Positions 40,314 to 51,770 of a stretch of 64,000 nt of DNA are shown one piece after another. The position numbers and the translations under genes were made by a program. Every line of letters starts with the position of its first letter. Position 1 is the first letter of the stretch. The DNA is from Dallia pectoralis (lineage: Eukaryota > Chordata > Actinopteri > Esociformes > Umbridae). The DNA lies in the NCBI GenBank assembly GCA_029465975.1, contig CM055761.1, positions 1,606,990 to 1,670,989 of the forward strand, given 5' to 3'. Below the pieces are notes generated by a model, which worked only from the letters and a program-made list of their open reading frames with translations, did no database searches and was not told the DNA's origin.

Positions 40314-40603
40314 CCTCTCTCCCTCTCTCCCTCTCTCTCTCCTCTCTCTCTCCCTCTCTCTCTCCCTCTCTCTCTCCTCTCTGCTCTCCCCCTCTCTCTC
40401 TCTCCCTCTCTCTCTCTCCCTCTCTCCCTCTCTCCCTCTCTGCTCTCCCCTCTCTCTCTCTCTCCCTCTCTCTCTCCCTCTCTCTCTCCCCTCTCTCTCT
40501 CTCCCTCTCTCCCTCTCTCTCTCCTCTCTGCTCTCCCCCCTCTCTCTCTCTCCCTCTCTCTCTCTCTCTCTCCCTCTCTCTCTCCTCTCTGCTCTCCCCT
40601 CTC

Positions 40604-40634
<31 letters not shown>

Positions 40635-40893
40635 CCCTCTCTCCCTCTCTGCTCTCCCCTCTCTCTCTCTCTCCCTCTCTCTCTCCCTCTCTCTCTCTCC
40701 CTCTCTCTCTCCTCTCTGCTCTCCCCTCTCTCTCTCTCTCCCTCTCTCTCTCCCCCTCTCTCTCTCTCCCTCTCTCTCTCTCTCTCTCCCTCTCTCCCTC
40801 TCTCTCTCCTCTCTGCTCTCCCCTCTCTCTCTCTCTCCCTCTCTCTCTCCCTCTCTCCCTCTCTCCCTCTCTCCCTCTCTGTTCTCCCCTCTC
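40255..40893. repeat. (CT)n-rich polypyrimidine tract
   Basis: About 640 bp of CTCTCTCT/CCCTCTCT with TGCTCTCCCC spacers that recur every 50-85 bp. The plus strand is almost wholly pyrimidine. Arg/Glu/Gly open frames on the minus strand up to 263 codons are artefacts. Confidence 0.97.
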
Positions 40894-41276
40894 CGTCTTC
40901 CGCCCATATACAACCATGACATGGGAGCATGGGAAGTATCCAGCTGACTCTTGGCACAACCAGGATTCCAGGAGGAGGCCTGTGGCTCATTATGTCCTGA
41001 AACAAAGGCAATGTCCTAAACTCCACGGTTCCTCTACCCCTCCCCAGACCTTATGGAGACCGACAGACAGCGAGGATGACCTTGAACAGGGTTGATGTTT
41101 CTGGCATTATCGTTGTCTGTCTTGTGTTTGTACAGAAGCATCTGCGGCTTTTCTGGTGAACCGCTCTGTCAACAACCTCTACACCAACATCACGGGACTG
41201 TAGAATTACACTGACAACTCCACTATGAACTCCACTACAACAACGAACAGCCAAAGTTGGACTAAAAACTCCACGA

Positions 41277-41463
41277 GAAAACACAAAAATGTGCCCTCCC
41301 CCAAACCCATGTGCCCTCCCCCAACAGGTCCCCTCCCCAAAACCCATGGGGTCCCCAAACCCACACCATGTCCCTCCCCAAAACCCATGTGCCCTCCCCC
41401 AAACATGCCCTCCCCCAAACCCATGTGCCCAAACCCATGTCCTTCCCCAACCCCCCTTTAAAA
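41277..41463. repeat. C-rich degenerate repeat
   Basis: Degenerate units of CCCTCCCCCAAACCCATGTG. Confidence 0.85.
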
Positions 41464-41531
41464 ACCCATGCACGTTTTATTTCATATATGCGTTTTCCAA
41501 TTTGAATATACATTGGTTCCATAGCTCTCCC

Positions 41532-41815
41532 CCAACCCCATCTCTCTCCCTGTGTCTCTCCCAGTGTCTCTCTCCCAGTATCTCTCTCCCTGTGTCTCAC
41601 TCCCAGTGTCTCTCTCACAGTGTCTCACTCCCAGTGTCTCTCTCCCAGTGTCTCTCTCCCAGTGTCTCTCTCCCAGTGTCTCTCTCCCTGTGTCTCTCCC
41701 AGTGTCTCTCTCCCAGTATCTCTCTCCCTGTGTCTCACTCCCAGTGTCTCTCTCACAGTGTCTCTCTCCCAGTGTCTCTCTCCCTGTGTCTCTCTCCCAG
41801 TGTCTCTCTCCTGTT
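41532..41815. repeat. 16-bp pyrimidine-rich minisatellite
   Basis: Units of TCTCTCTCCCAGTGTC with Pro/Ser-type variants; about 18 copies, with an internal duplication of a block of about 120 bp. Confidence 0.92.
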
Positions 41816-41871
41816 TCTCTGGCTGCATCATGTTGGAGTTGAAAAGTGAAAGGGCTTCAGACTGACTAGCT

Positions 41872-42027
41872 TGCATGGCTACCCAAATGCATGGCTACCC
41901 AAATGCATGGCTACCCAAATGCATGGCTACCCAAATGCATGGCTACCCAAATGCATGGCTACCCAAATGCATGGCTACCCAAATGCATGGCTACCCAAAT
42001 GCATGGCTACCCAAATGCATGGCTGCT
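41872..42027. repeat. 16-bp minisatellite, about 10 copies
   Basis: Unit CATGGCTACCCAAATG, nearly perfect. Confidence 0.95.
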
Positions 42028-42032
42028 CAAAC

Positions 42033-42100
42033 GCACAGGTGTCAAACCAGTCCCATGGACGGCCGAGTGTCTAGAGCTTTCTAGAGTTTTGTCTGGCCAG
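42033..42100. mobile_element. MITE fragment, one end
   Basis: CAGGTGTCAAACCAGTCCCA then TGGACGGCCGAGTGTCTAGA matches one end of the MITE that is complete at 43418-43603. The other end is missing. Confidence 0.55.
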
Positions 42101-42867
42101 AAACCTGTCGGTTTACTGCTTGAGACAGACCTGGGAATGTACATTTCATCACTACAGTGCACACATATATACCCACTGACTGGCTGGCCGGCTGACTGGC
42201 TGGTCGGCTGGCTGGCTGTCCTCCCTACTGGCATGACTTCACACAGAGAGAGGCGCTGATAAAACTGATATAAAACCACAGATGGCCCCATCTGTTGATC
42301 TACTTCCCAGCTTCAGCTTATCTACATTCCAGTGATCCGTTTGCAGCAGCGTCACCAGAGAGTAGAATCATTTGTAAGAGGGAGTGACATCAAACGGTTA
42401 ACCGACACAAACGTCTTTCTTTCATCTTCCTCCTTGCCCAATCGCCTTTCTGTCTCCTGCTTTTCTCTCCCCTCTTCCTCTCCTTATCTCCCTTCTCTGT
42501 TTCAATTCATTTCTCTCTCTCTCACCGTCGCATAATCTCTCGTTGGATTCTCCGTGTGGTTGGATGTGTTTGGGCCCTTAAAATGCAATTACCACCCAAA
42601 GCCACTGCGAGAAGGCGTCAGAATAAGCAATAAACTCAGGTTCTCTCTGCAGTTTGCAGAGGCAGATATAAAACATGTATTAGATGGTGAGTCTACCGGA
42701 TTAGAAATGCATTCGCACGGTTCTGATGTCCTGAGAGAACAGCCGCAGTAATGAAGTGGAGCACATGATGTTTTACAGTTTTAATTACCCAAAGACAGCA
42801 ACACGACCGCTAACTACAAGGATGCCAAAGGGAACTCCACAAACCCTGAGGGTCTTCTTAAATACAG

Positions 42868-43388
42868 AGGTAAAGGGAGGTGGTGGAGGTGGAGGTGGGG
42901 GTAGAGGTGGGGGTGGAGGTGGGGGTGGAGGTGGGGGTGGAGGTGGGGGTGGAGGTGTTGGTGGAGGTGGGGGTGGAGGTGTTGGTGGAGGTGGGGGTGG
43001 GGGTGGAGGTGGGGTGGAGGTGGTGGTGGAGGTGGGGGTGGAGGTGGTGGAGGTGGGGGTGGAGGTGGTGGTGGAGGTGGGGGTGGAGGTGGAGGTGGGG
43101 GTGGAGGTGGTGGTGGAGGTGGGGGTGGAGGGTGGTGGAGGTGGGGGTGGAGGTGTTGGTGGAGGTGGGGTGGAGGTGGTGGTGGGGGGGGGGGTGGAGG
43201 TGGTGGTGGAGGTGGGGGTGGAGGTGGAGGTGGGGGTGGAGGTGGGGGTGGAGGGGGTGGAGGTGGGGGTGGAGGTGGGAGGTGGAGGTGGGGGTGGAGG
43301 TGGGGGTGGAGGTGGGGGTGGAGGTGTTGGTGGAGGTGGGGGTGGAGGTGGGGGTGGAGGTGTGGGGGTGGTGGTGATGGTGGTAGGA
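42868..43388. repeat. G-rich GGTGGAGGTGGGGGT minisatellite
   Basis: About 520 bp of GGTGGAGGTGGGGGTGGAGG and variants, all G/T/A with closely spaced G runs on the plus strand. Predicted to fold as G-quadruplexes. The Gly/Val frames are artefacts. Confidence 0.96.
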
Positions 43389-43417
43389 GGTGAAGAGCAG
43401 GCTCAATCCTTCTAGAA

Positions 43418-43603
43418 CAGAGGTTTCAAACCGGTTCCACGGAGTGTCTACATGTTTCTGCTCTCACCTTGTACTAATTTGTCCACTAGGTTCTAGGTTC
43501 TACCCTCACCTGGTTGTTGTAGATATGAACTGGGAACTAATTTAAATGAAAAAACAAAAACTATATATACTAGGCCCCCCGTGGAATTGGTTTGACACCT
43601 CTG
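43418..43603. mobile_element. 186-bp MITE (hAT-like), complete
   Basis: The ends are near-perfect inverted repeats: CAGAGGTTTCAAACCGGTTC at the left and the complement of GAATTGGTTTGACACCTCTG at the right. The flanks TTCTAGAA and TTCTACGG share five of eight bases, consistent with a worn 8-bp target duplication. It encodes nothing. The family is abundant in fish such as salmonids. Confidence 0.75.
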
Positions 43604-45526
43604 TTCTACGGGTAGGTAGAATATCTCTGCTCTGCATATTCCAGGCAACAGTCAGAAAAACCCTGGTTCCAATACAGTCACACACACACACACACACACT
43701 CACAATCACACACACACACACACTATAGCCCTACTGGTTACAGCTGCAGTTCCAACAGGATGTTCCCTCTCCAGCTGTCCAATCAGAGTGCTTGGTTGGA
43801 CTTGAAGTGTTCCACAAAGGAAACCCCTGATCATCACTGTTCCACAAGGCTCTCACGGCAACCGCTTGTTTTTTCCGGTCCGCTTAGGCATAGAACCAAT
43901 CATAGATCAGCGTGAAAACGACCATATCCATTGTTCCTCACTCCACTTTCTGAGTTCCACCCAGCTACAACCAGGAAACAAGAAACAAGCAAACCCTGAT
44001 GTACCTTCGACCATTCCTCCATACCCCAAAGGGCCCTGGGACTGTAATAACCCCTAGCCCACCTACAGTGCCTGTTCATAGGGTAAAATCCTCCACTCAC
44101 ACACCCACCATGGAGCCTCTACAAAGATCGTATCAAGAACTGTACTGGAACTATAATAAGGCTCCATATAACAACTATATTGGTAAATGTTTGATCTGTC
44201 GATTACTACAAATGTTTATTTAAAAAAATATATATATATTTTTTTTTTTCTTATTTTTCGGTGCCTGCATTAAAACGACTGTAGGCTTATCATATAACAT
44301 ACAATGCAAAAGGTTCTCATAATATCAATTAAGGACTGTTGGAAAAGCATTCCAGGTTACTACCCGGCGAAGACGGTTGAGAGTTTTGACGGATACAGTA
44401 AATGATACGTAAATTGTAAAGCATTTAAATGCCTACACACAAACTCAACGTGCTCAAGTAAATCACGACTTGTTGAGAAAAAGCTGAGCATTCAAGATAA
44501 ACTATTTCTCAATAGAAAATGCAACTCTATGAATACAAATGAAGGTGGAATGACAAAATTGTATTGTATTAACTTGCCGTGCTGAGCACTATTTATCAGC
44601 TGTCGTCACGGCTACACTAACTTTCTCCTTTGAATGCTAATGCCTTACAGTTGTATTCATGTTATTAATAGCAATTTTTGCATTTATTTTGCTGCGTCTC
44701 GTCTAGTCCTGACAAACCGATGCCAGTGCCATTTGTTGGCAACAATTTTTAATATCCATGTTATTTCGTTTGTCGAGTAGTTGTTGCAGGCCTAAACTAT
44801 AGCTCTGGCATACTGTCTTTGGGTTGCTATTCACTATTGGTAAAGTCCACTGTAAGCAGGGCTGCGATCCCACTAGCATTCCTGTGATCTAATTTGTGGG
44901 AATACTTGGGTCCAGATGTCACGTCTTGGCACCGCAGGATGGCCGTGTCCATGACACTGATTACATTGTTTTATTGCCTTACATATTTCCAGAACCACTG
45001 CCCCCGGCTAAGTTTCCCAGTCTGTCTTGTCAGTCTTTGTTTGGCTTTACGCCGACGTTACGTTAGCTTATCTTCGTTTCATGTCTTTCCGTTATAGTTT
45101 CATTTGGTTTAATAAATGTCCTTCGGTCACACTGCACTTGCGTCCTGACACTCCATTCGTGACATCAGATTTCCTGTTATTGTACTCATATTCAGCTGAA
45201 ATCATGGTGATTTTACCAGGATATTTCAGCTGCTCCAGAAAATGCGAGGAAGATTGGAATTCTAGGCCAGACACAAGCTCACACACAAGCTCCTCTACAC
45301 CAACCCAATGTAAGCTAGCTCAGTTATTTATTGTTGAATGTATGACCGTGTCTGTAAATTATTGTACGGGAGGGACTGGAAGAATGTTAGGGATATGTTT
45401 TGTTGACCTAAAGCAATGTCCAGTAGTTAATAATTAGGGATTAGCCGATGGAATAAAATATGGACCAATAGCGGTTATTGGACAATATTCTTATAACACA
45501 ATCAGTCAAAGGCATAACCGATCCAG
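43604..45526. other. no gene recognised
   Basis: Unique AT-rich DNA with a CA run at 43680-43725. Frames at 44894-45437 have no family match. Confidence 0.5.
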
Positions 45527-45940
45527 ATGTTTTGTCATATTCCAGGTTGTTTCTCTTCAAGGACTGGTCAGAATAGGAGGGGTAAATTGACATTGCAAAA
45601 CCGAAAGATTCTTGAGGAGAACCGGCACCGCACAGGCCAAGAGTTTGAAAATGAGAAGCTGGTCCACGTTTCGACATGACAATGAGCCAAAGCACACTGA
45701 CGAAGCAACCTAACGTGGCTGAAGGACAAGAAGATGAATGTCCTTGAGCGGCATAATTAGAGCCTTGATCAATATCCAATAGAGAATCTGTGTAATGGGT
45801 TGAAGAGTGCAGGTCCATGAGCGGACGCCATGGTGTTTAACTGAACTAACCTGCAGGGATGAAATGGCAAATGTGCCGTAGTCTAGGTGTGCGGAGTTAG
45901 CAGAGACGTATTCAAAATGACTCAACAAAATGACTCAACA
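45527..45940 (+). mobile_element. decayed Tc1-like transposon
   Basis: The plus strand keeps pieces of a transposase: a block around CATGACAATGAGCCAAAGCA reads HDNEPKHT (compare HDNDPKHT of the family), preceded by AAGCTGGTCCACGTTTCGAC and followed by GGCTGAAGGACAAGAAGATG. Many frameshifts and stops are present. The element is unrelated in position to the other two Tc1 copies. Confidence 0.7.
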
Positions 45941-46381
45941 GACGTCCAGGTTCTTTTATGTATTCCTTGCAGAGTTTCGTTTATGCCATGTATTAGAATA
46001 AAAACAAATTAAAAACATAAAATGGACAATTCGAACAAATGGACAATTCCCCAACCCTAACAAATGGGAAAATATTTGCAACATAACCTTTAAAGCAATG
46101 TGCTTATATTAATATGGTGAGATTTTCTACGATTTAACTCTTTTTACTGGCTGACAGTGACAGTTACCATGCAAAGATGGACTGTTTCTGTCTCACAGGA
46201 ATTTGCATGGAGGGACCTAAAAATGCCAGACATATATTATAATTATAAACAACGATAACTAAAACAATAGAGTTTCACCGGTAAACAGCTGAAACAGTAA
46301 TAAACACAAATGCACCACTGACAGACAGAAGCTAGCTAAACGTATATAGCTAGCTGCAGTGTGATTTCTGTCCAGCCTTCC

Positions 46382-46730
46382 GAACAATGCTACACTCCTA
46401 AACAATTCTACACTCCTAAACAATGCTACACTGCTAAACAATGCTACACTGCTAAACAATGCTACACTGCTAAACAATGCTACACTGCTAAACAATGCTA
46501 CACTGCTAAACAATGCTACACTCCTAAACAATGCTACACTCCTAAACAATGCTACACTGCTAAACAATGCTACACTGCTAAACAATGCTACACTGCTAAA
46601 CAATGCTACACTGCTAAACAATGCTACACTGCTAAACAATTCTACACTGCTAAACAATTCTACACTGCTAAACAATTCTACACTGCTAAACAATGCTACA
46701 CTGCTAAACAATGCTACACTGCTAAAGAAT
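46382..46730. repeat. 17-bp minisatellite, about 20 copies
   Basis: Unit AACAATGCTACACTGCT with CTCCT and ATTCT variants. Both strands carry artefactual open frames. Confidence 0.95.
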
Positions 46731-46739
46731 GTCGTGACC

Positions 46740-47331
46740 TTGGCAGGTAGTTAGCTAACAGCAAAGTACACACTTTCCCAAGAGGATGACTCACACAAAA
46801 AAAGACTCTCTCAAAAGAAAGACTCTCCCAAGAGGAAGACTCTCCCAAGAGGAAGGCCCCCCTGCTGTTCGCTGCGCTACTCTGCCAGCCTTTTGCTACA
46901 GCACTGGTCTACACAACAGAACAGCAGCCCAGACCGCAGATCAAATGTAAACACCTCAAATGTTTCCAGCCTAAAAAGCCGACCACAGACAATGCATGAA
47001 GTCATTCACCGACTCACTAACCAGACAAGCGACAGGGTGTGTGAATACAGCCCAGTAAATATGCACTCAGGTCGAAGCTTCTCCTGGTCCAGTGGCCTCT
47101 CTCTCTCCACCCCCCATTCTTCTTCTTCTTCACCCTCACTTCATCTCCATTCTTCTGTTCGGATGAGAGAAGCCCCAGCTGCAGGACATTAGCCACCCCA
47201 GCCGGACCGTACGATGAAACATGGCCGACCGTCAAATTGGATACAATACGGAACACAGCAACAGTAAAAAGCTCTAACAGACACACGAAGGCGGACCATA
47301 GTGGTTACACCGAGTAAGTGCACTCTCTCTG

Positions 47332-47362
<31 letters not shown>

Positions 47363-47604
47363 ATGCTTTTCAGTATGTGTTGTGTGTGTGTGTGTATCCG
47401 GGACTATATACTGTATGCATGTGTCTGTGTTGTGGATGTGTTGGCGTGCACGTATGTGCGTGCGTGTGGATAGATGGATGTGTGCGGTTTGCAGCATCCA
47501 ATTACCACATTCTGAAAGTCTGAAAACCCCCAAAGGCACAGATGAGAGAATAAATGATATTCGAGAACAGGCAGGGAGTAGGGGGAAAAGATAGTCACAA
47601 ACAG
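46740..47604. other. no gene recognised
   Basis: Unique DNA with an AAGACTCTCCCAAGAGG repeat at 46800-46855 and TG runs at 47338-47395. Confidence 0.5.
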
Positions 47605-48185
47605 AGAAGAGAGTGTGAGTGTTGAGGGGAAATGAGAGTGTTGAGAGGAAATGAGAGTGTTGAGAGGAAATGAGAGTGTTGAGAGGAAATGAGAGTGTTG
47701 AGAGGAAATGAGAGTGTTGAGAGGAAATGTGAATGTTGAGAGGAAATGAGAGTGTTGAGAGGAAATGCGAGTGTTGAGGAGAAATGAGAGTGTTGAGAGG
47801 AAATGAGAGTGTTGAGAGGAAATGAGAGTGTTAAGAGGAAATGAGAGTGTTGAGAGGAAATGAGAGTGTTGAGAGGAAATGTGAGTGTTGAGAGGAAATG
47901 TGAGTGTTGAGGGGAAATGAGAGTGTTGAGGGGAAATGTGAGTGTTGTGAGGAAATGAGGGTGTTGAGAGGAAATGAAAGTGTTGAGAGGAAATTAGTGT
48001 TGAGAGGAAATGAGAGGGTTGTGAGAAAATGAGAGTGTTGAGAGGAAATGTGAGTGTTGAGGGGAAATGAGAGTGTTGCGAGGAAATGAGGGTGTTGAGA
48101 GGAAATGAAAGTGTTGAGAGGAAATGAGGGTTGAGAGGAAATGAGAGTGTTGAGAGGAAATGAGAGTGTTGAGAGGAAATGAGAA
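47605..48185. repeat. 19-bp minisatellite, about 30 copies
   Basis: Unit GAGAGGAAATGAGAGTGTT with several variants. It ends about 100 bp from the donor of the possible exon at 48288-48421. Confidence 0.95.
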
Positions 48186-48287
48186 GGTCGCAGGTAAAGA
48201 ACGACAGGGTTCAGCAGAAGACAGCGACAGACAGAAAGATGTGGAAGAACGAGGTGAGCGAAGAAAGTGCAGAATCACACATCTTAC

Positions 48288-48421
48288 CTCAAAACGAGGT
48301 TCTTCTTCTTTCCAAAGCTTTGCCCGTTCAATTTCAGCACACAGCTTCAGCTGGTCTTTCCTCTGCTCGTGGGAGTGGATGTCTCTCTCTCGCTCTCTTT
48401 TTTCTCTCACACTCAGCATCT
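48288..48421 (-). CDS. possible unidentified coding exon
   Basis: The minus strand reads MLSVREKRERERDIHSHEQR then KDQLKLCAEIERAKLWKEEE and PRFE, ending at a good donor (gtaagatg) and preceded by a plausible acceptor (ctcggccccag). The composition is that of a charged helix or coiled coil, not of a simple repeat. I do not recognise the protein. It could be an upstream exon of KANK4, a separate small gene, or chance. No partner exon was found with confidence. Confidence 0.35.
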
Positions 48422-50980
48422 GGGGCCGAGAAACAGGGTAGATAGCGTTGATCGTAGAGCACTGAGAGAACTGGACAGCTAAGGATTTCACAACAGCAGC
48501 ACCGCTGTGCCGAGTGGGCGGAACTAGCCAGTGAGAACACGCCCACATTCTCTCTGCCGCTCCAATGGGAGTGCACACACACACGTACGCACGTGGGCAG
48601 GCAGCTGGACAGACAAGAGCCAGTGTGGCGTGGACGCTTCGAGACCAAGAGAATAAACCCAGTGATGAAAAATCAAAATAACAAAAGCCAGACTTCCTGA
48701 GTCTGTAGCCTGCACGTCCACTCCTGTATGAGATGGTATCACTGAGCACTGTAGCATCTGAGTGTGGGTGTAGGGTGGCGGGGTGGCGGGGTGGGGTGTA
48801 GCAATCTGAGTCTGAGTGTGGGTGACTGGTTTGGGGGGGTGTAATGCTAAGCCCCACTACCCACTGTAATTACAAAAACAGTGATGGGTTTCTGTCTCGG
48901 CAGCTTCAGAACATACTTGTCATTCTTGGAATGCGGCAGATTATTACTGGATACTTTTCCTCCATGCATTTCCCTTGAAGACCCGTTCCCACCTGAGGGA
49001 TCGAGGTCAGACCACTTTCAACGGTCATGTGTGGGTAAAGAGGTGGAGAATAGGGCTTCAGACGGCGGGGCTGTAACATGGATTCCCATGTGGAACCAGT
49101 ACCATGAAATACAAATAGTCTGGAATAATCTGGAAAGCCCTGTCTGCTAAATTTGAGTGTTCTTGACATTTATTAAATACAGTACGGACGTAAGGAAATT
49201 ATGTAGCTTTTAAACAAACGTCCTATAATTTTACACATTTTACCATTATCCAGCTTATGATATTAACTACAATTACTACTGTTCTACAATAAATAATAAT
49301 TATAACACTTCATCAAATTTCACCAAAAGTTATTAAGACGCCAAATGTGTGTATTTTAGTCATCGTTTATTACAAACCTCCCTTTTAACAGAAAGTGATA
49401 TGAATTGATAGCAGTCACACAGTATATGAGATGTCTATCCAAGCCAAATCCACTGTGTTTCAGTTGGATGGTGGTTAGTCAGCTTCTGGGTGTCATGGAG
49501 ACAAGCCAACCATAATGTACATCAAAGTTGAGTGTTTCTCATGTATATTACAGTATGATAAACTGGAATAAAGAAATACCACCTAAATGAATGCAGTATA
49601 CACAGTCTAGGCTGAGAATACATGGCTAAAATGTCAATATAAGCATATCTAACCGACCAGCAGACTGGTTGTGTAGCCATAAACCATAGAATAAAATAAT
49701 ACCTTTAAACCACGAAGCACAATGTAATGTTGGAATCACATATGCTCCAGATTTATATTGAAACTGGTTGGAGCCTATTATATGAAATGTCATGTGTCTA
49801 CAGCCTATAAACGCATGAATAACCTATCATGTTACATACCAGAGCCGCGGGGCCGCAGTGCGCTGTGGAGCATCACATAATATTACTCCATATAGGCATC
49901 AGTTCATCCTAGACCCGGATGGATTCTGCTAGAAGCACAGCTCAGCTCCATGGAGACGTCGGGATGCTGACCAAGCAAGGAACCGCATGCAGCAGCAGCA
50001 GCTTAATGCTCTGCAGGCATTATGCGCCCCTTATTATGCGCTCCAAAATGCCTAAAAACGCATACCGTAGGTCTATATTTACTTGTTATTAATAGTATGC
50101 AATAGCCTAATTCTCTTATCGATGGGTGTTAGACCGTTACATGCAAAAAAATCGGTGAAAAGCTTTTTGGCAACAAAACACAGAACCAAAGCAGGGAGCA
50201 ATCTCAAATGTCCTACCATCAATTATTTCCTAAGCAAAATGTAAGAAGCAAATAAGATCAGAGATGCTCGGCTATTTCTCACAAGTCCCTGAAACACAGA
50301 GTTGCATATTCAAGCTCCCTCTGCCGGCTAACATGTGAACTACAGCATGTAGGCCGATACTATAAACAGGACCCAGACTGCCCACCGGAGGTACAAATAT
50401 GAAGCATCCGGTCGTCATTCCTATTCACTATGCGGTAGGAAATACCATTTGTTGTGTAAACAGAAATGTATTTTTACAAAGCTGATAACATTATTAAAAA
50501 GTGGGCTACGCTTTCTAAACTTTGGCTATTGTAAGAAACACTTGTTTAGATTACGTAATATTTAATTAGGCTTACTAGTGTCCTCCCTACTCCCAAAAAA
50601 TATATGGAGATACTTTCTGTCATGTAGTCTAGTGCTGCGATCTGTAATTTATTATGATGATCATATATCCATAAACTACGCCATTCATCATTGTATCAGA
50701 GAAAATTGTTCATTGCAATTGTTAAATTGATCACTGCTATAATGACGGTCACGTAATGTTACAATGTTGAGTACAGTTGTTTGAATATATAGTATATTTT
50801 GAGCTGGACTACAAAGATGGCGGCGTGACACTCAAGCCAAGGATGTTACGTAGCTGTCTCATGAGATGCCTGATTAATTTTCAGATTTAAAAATCAGGGA
50901 TTATTTTGTTATTGTGTACGTTCTTCCTTAATATTACCAACGTATTTCTACCACCATGACTTATGAAATTAAAATATAAA
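48422..50980. other. intergenic region upstream of USP1
   Basis: Unique DNA with a mildly GC-rich stretch (48480-48620), and otherwise AT-rich. No coding exon recognised. Confidence 0.5.
50814..50824 (+). promoter_or_regulatory. YY1-type motif upstream of USP1
   Basis: AAGATGGCGGC is an exact match to the extended YY1 element that often lies just downstream of housekeeping transcription starts. It is 774 bp upstream of the USP1 start codon, on the same strand. Confidence 0.4.
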
Positions 50981-50989
50981 CGACATTAT

Positions 50990-51320
50990 ATTTATTTCGT
51001 GCAGGCACGGGTGAACATGACGGTCTGTCGGGGTCTTGCGACGGGAAAAACCGCCAAAGTCTGCGCACTCCGCCCTGTCAGACATGTCAAATGGACCGAA
51101 GACGGCAATAACATTAAATAAGCAAGCAAAAGAAAAAGACAATAATTACCACAACATGACTTTATAAGGTGAGTAAACGTAAGTGCTCGTACTGGATACA
51201 TACGAGTAGGTATACGTAACGGTGCTGCTATAGCAACTAGAGCCGCACGCGGTTCCCCCCTGGCCGTTATATAAGGGACGCTAACGCGCTAGCCGGGACA
51301 TATGAACGGACACTCGGTTG
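50990..51320 (+). promoter_or_regulatory. usp1: USP1 promoter and 5'UTR region
   Basis: CpG-richer than its surroundings. It holds a strong donor (AAG then gtgagtaa) at 51169 that can pair with the acceptor ending at 51544, giving a non-coding first exon ending at 51168. A TATA-like TATATAAG at 51268-51275 followed by GCTAACGCGCTAGCCGGG could instead mark a second, closer start. Which one is used cannot be told from sequence. Confidence 0.45.
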
Positions 51321-51544
51321 GTTTTTAGCCAGATTGCACGGTGGACCGGTCGTGGTTTACCTCCAGTAGATGGTTACGTGTCGCTTGAGACCACCACAGA
51401 CCAGCTGTTACCCGTTGGAGAATGTTAGCCTGCTAACTCTTTGAACTAGACGATCAGTTTGTGCGTTTACAATATACCGTTATTAACATGTGCGTGGTTC
51501 ATATAGAATAACATGTTAACGGAGTTAACCTCTCTTTTCACCAG

Positions 51545-51770
51545 GAGGGGGCGCTGTTGTGTCATCGGTTAACACGGACATAAGACTACGATCCAAAATG
51601 CCCGGACCACAGGGCGATAGCGCCGGTACGGCTCAAGGAAGCCCCGTCAAGAAAAGCAAACTCTCACTGAAGTTCTTCCAGAAGAAGGAGACGAAGCGAG
51701 CCTTGGATTTCTCAGAATCAAAAGCTGAGAAAGTAAAACCTGTCTCGGTTGAACCCGAGGAGCCTGCGAG
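51545..51770 (+). CDS. usp1: USP1 exon with start codon
   Basis: It follows acceptor ctcttttcaccag. ATG at 51598. It ends in phase 2 at donor gtgagt and encodes the conserved basic N-terminal segment. Confidence 0.9.

Noticed and set aside
40168..41026. Arg/Glu/Gly frames up to 263 codons on the minus strand
   Set aside because: Translation of the CT-rich tract only.
51559..51597. USP1 start at 51559
   Set aside because: The codon there is GTG; the first ATG in frame is 51598, giving MPG as in other USP1 proteins.
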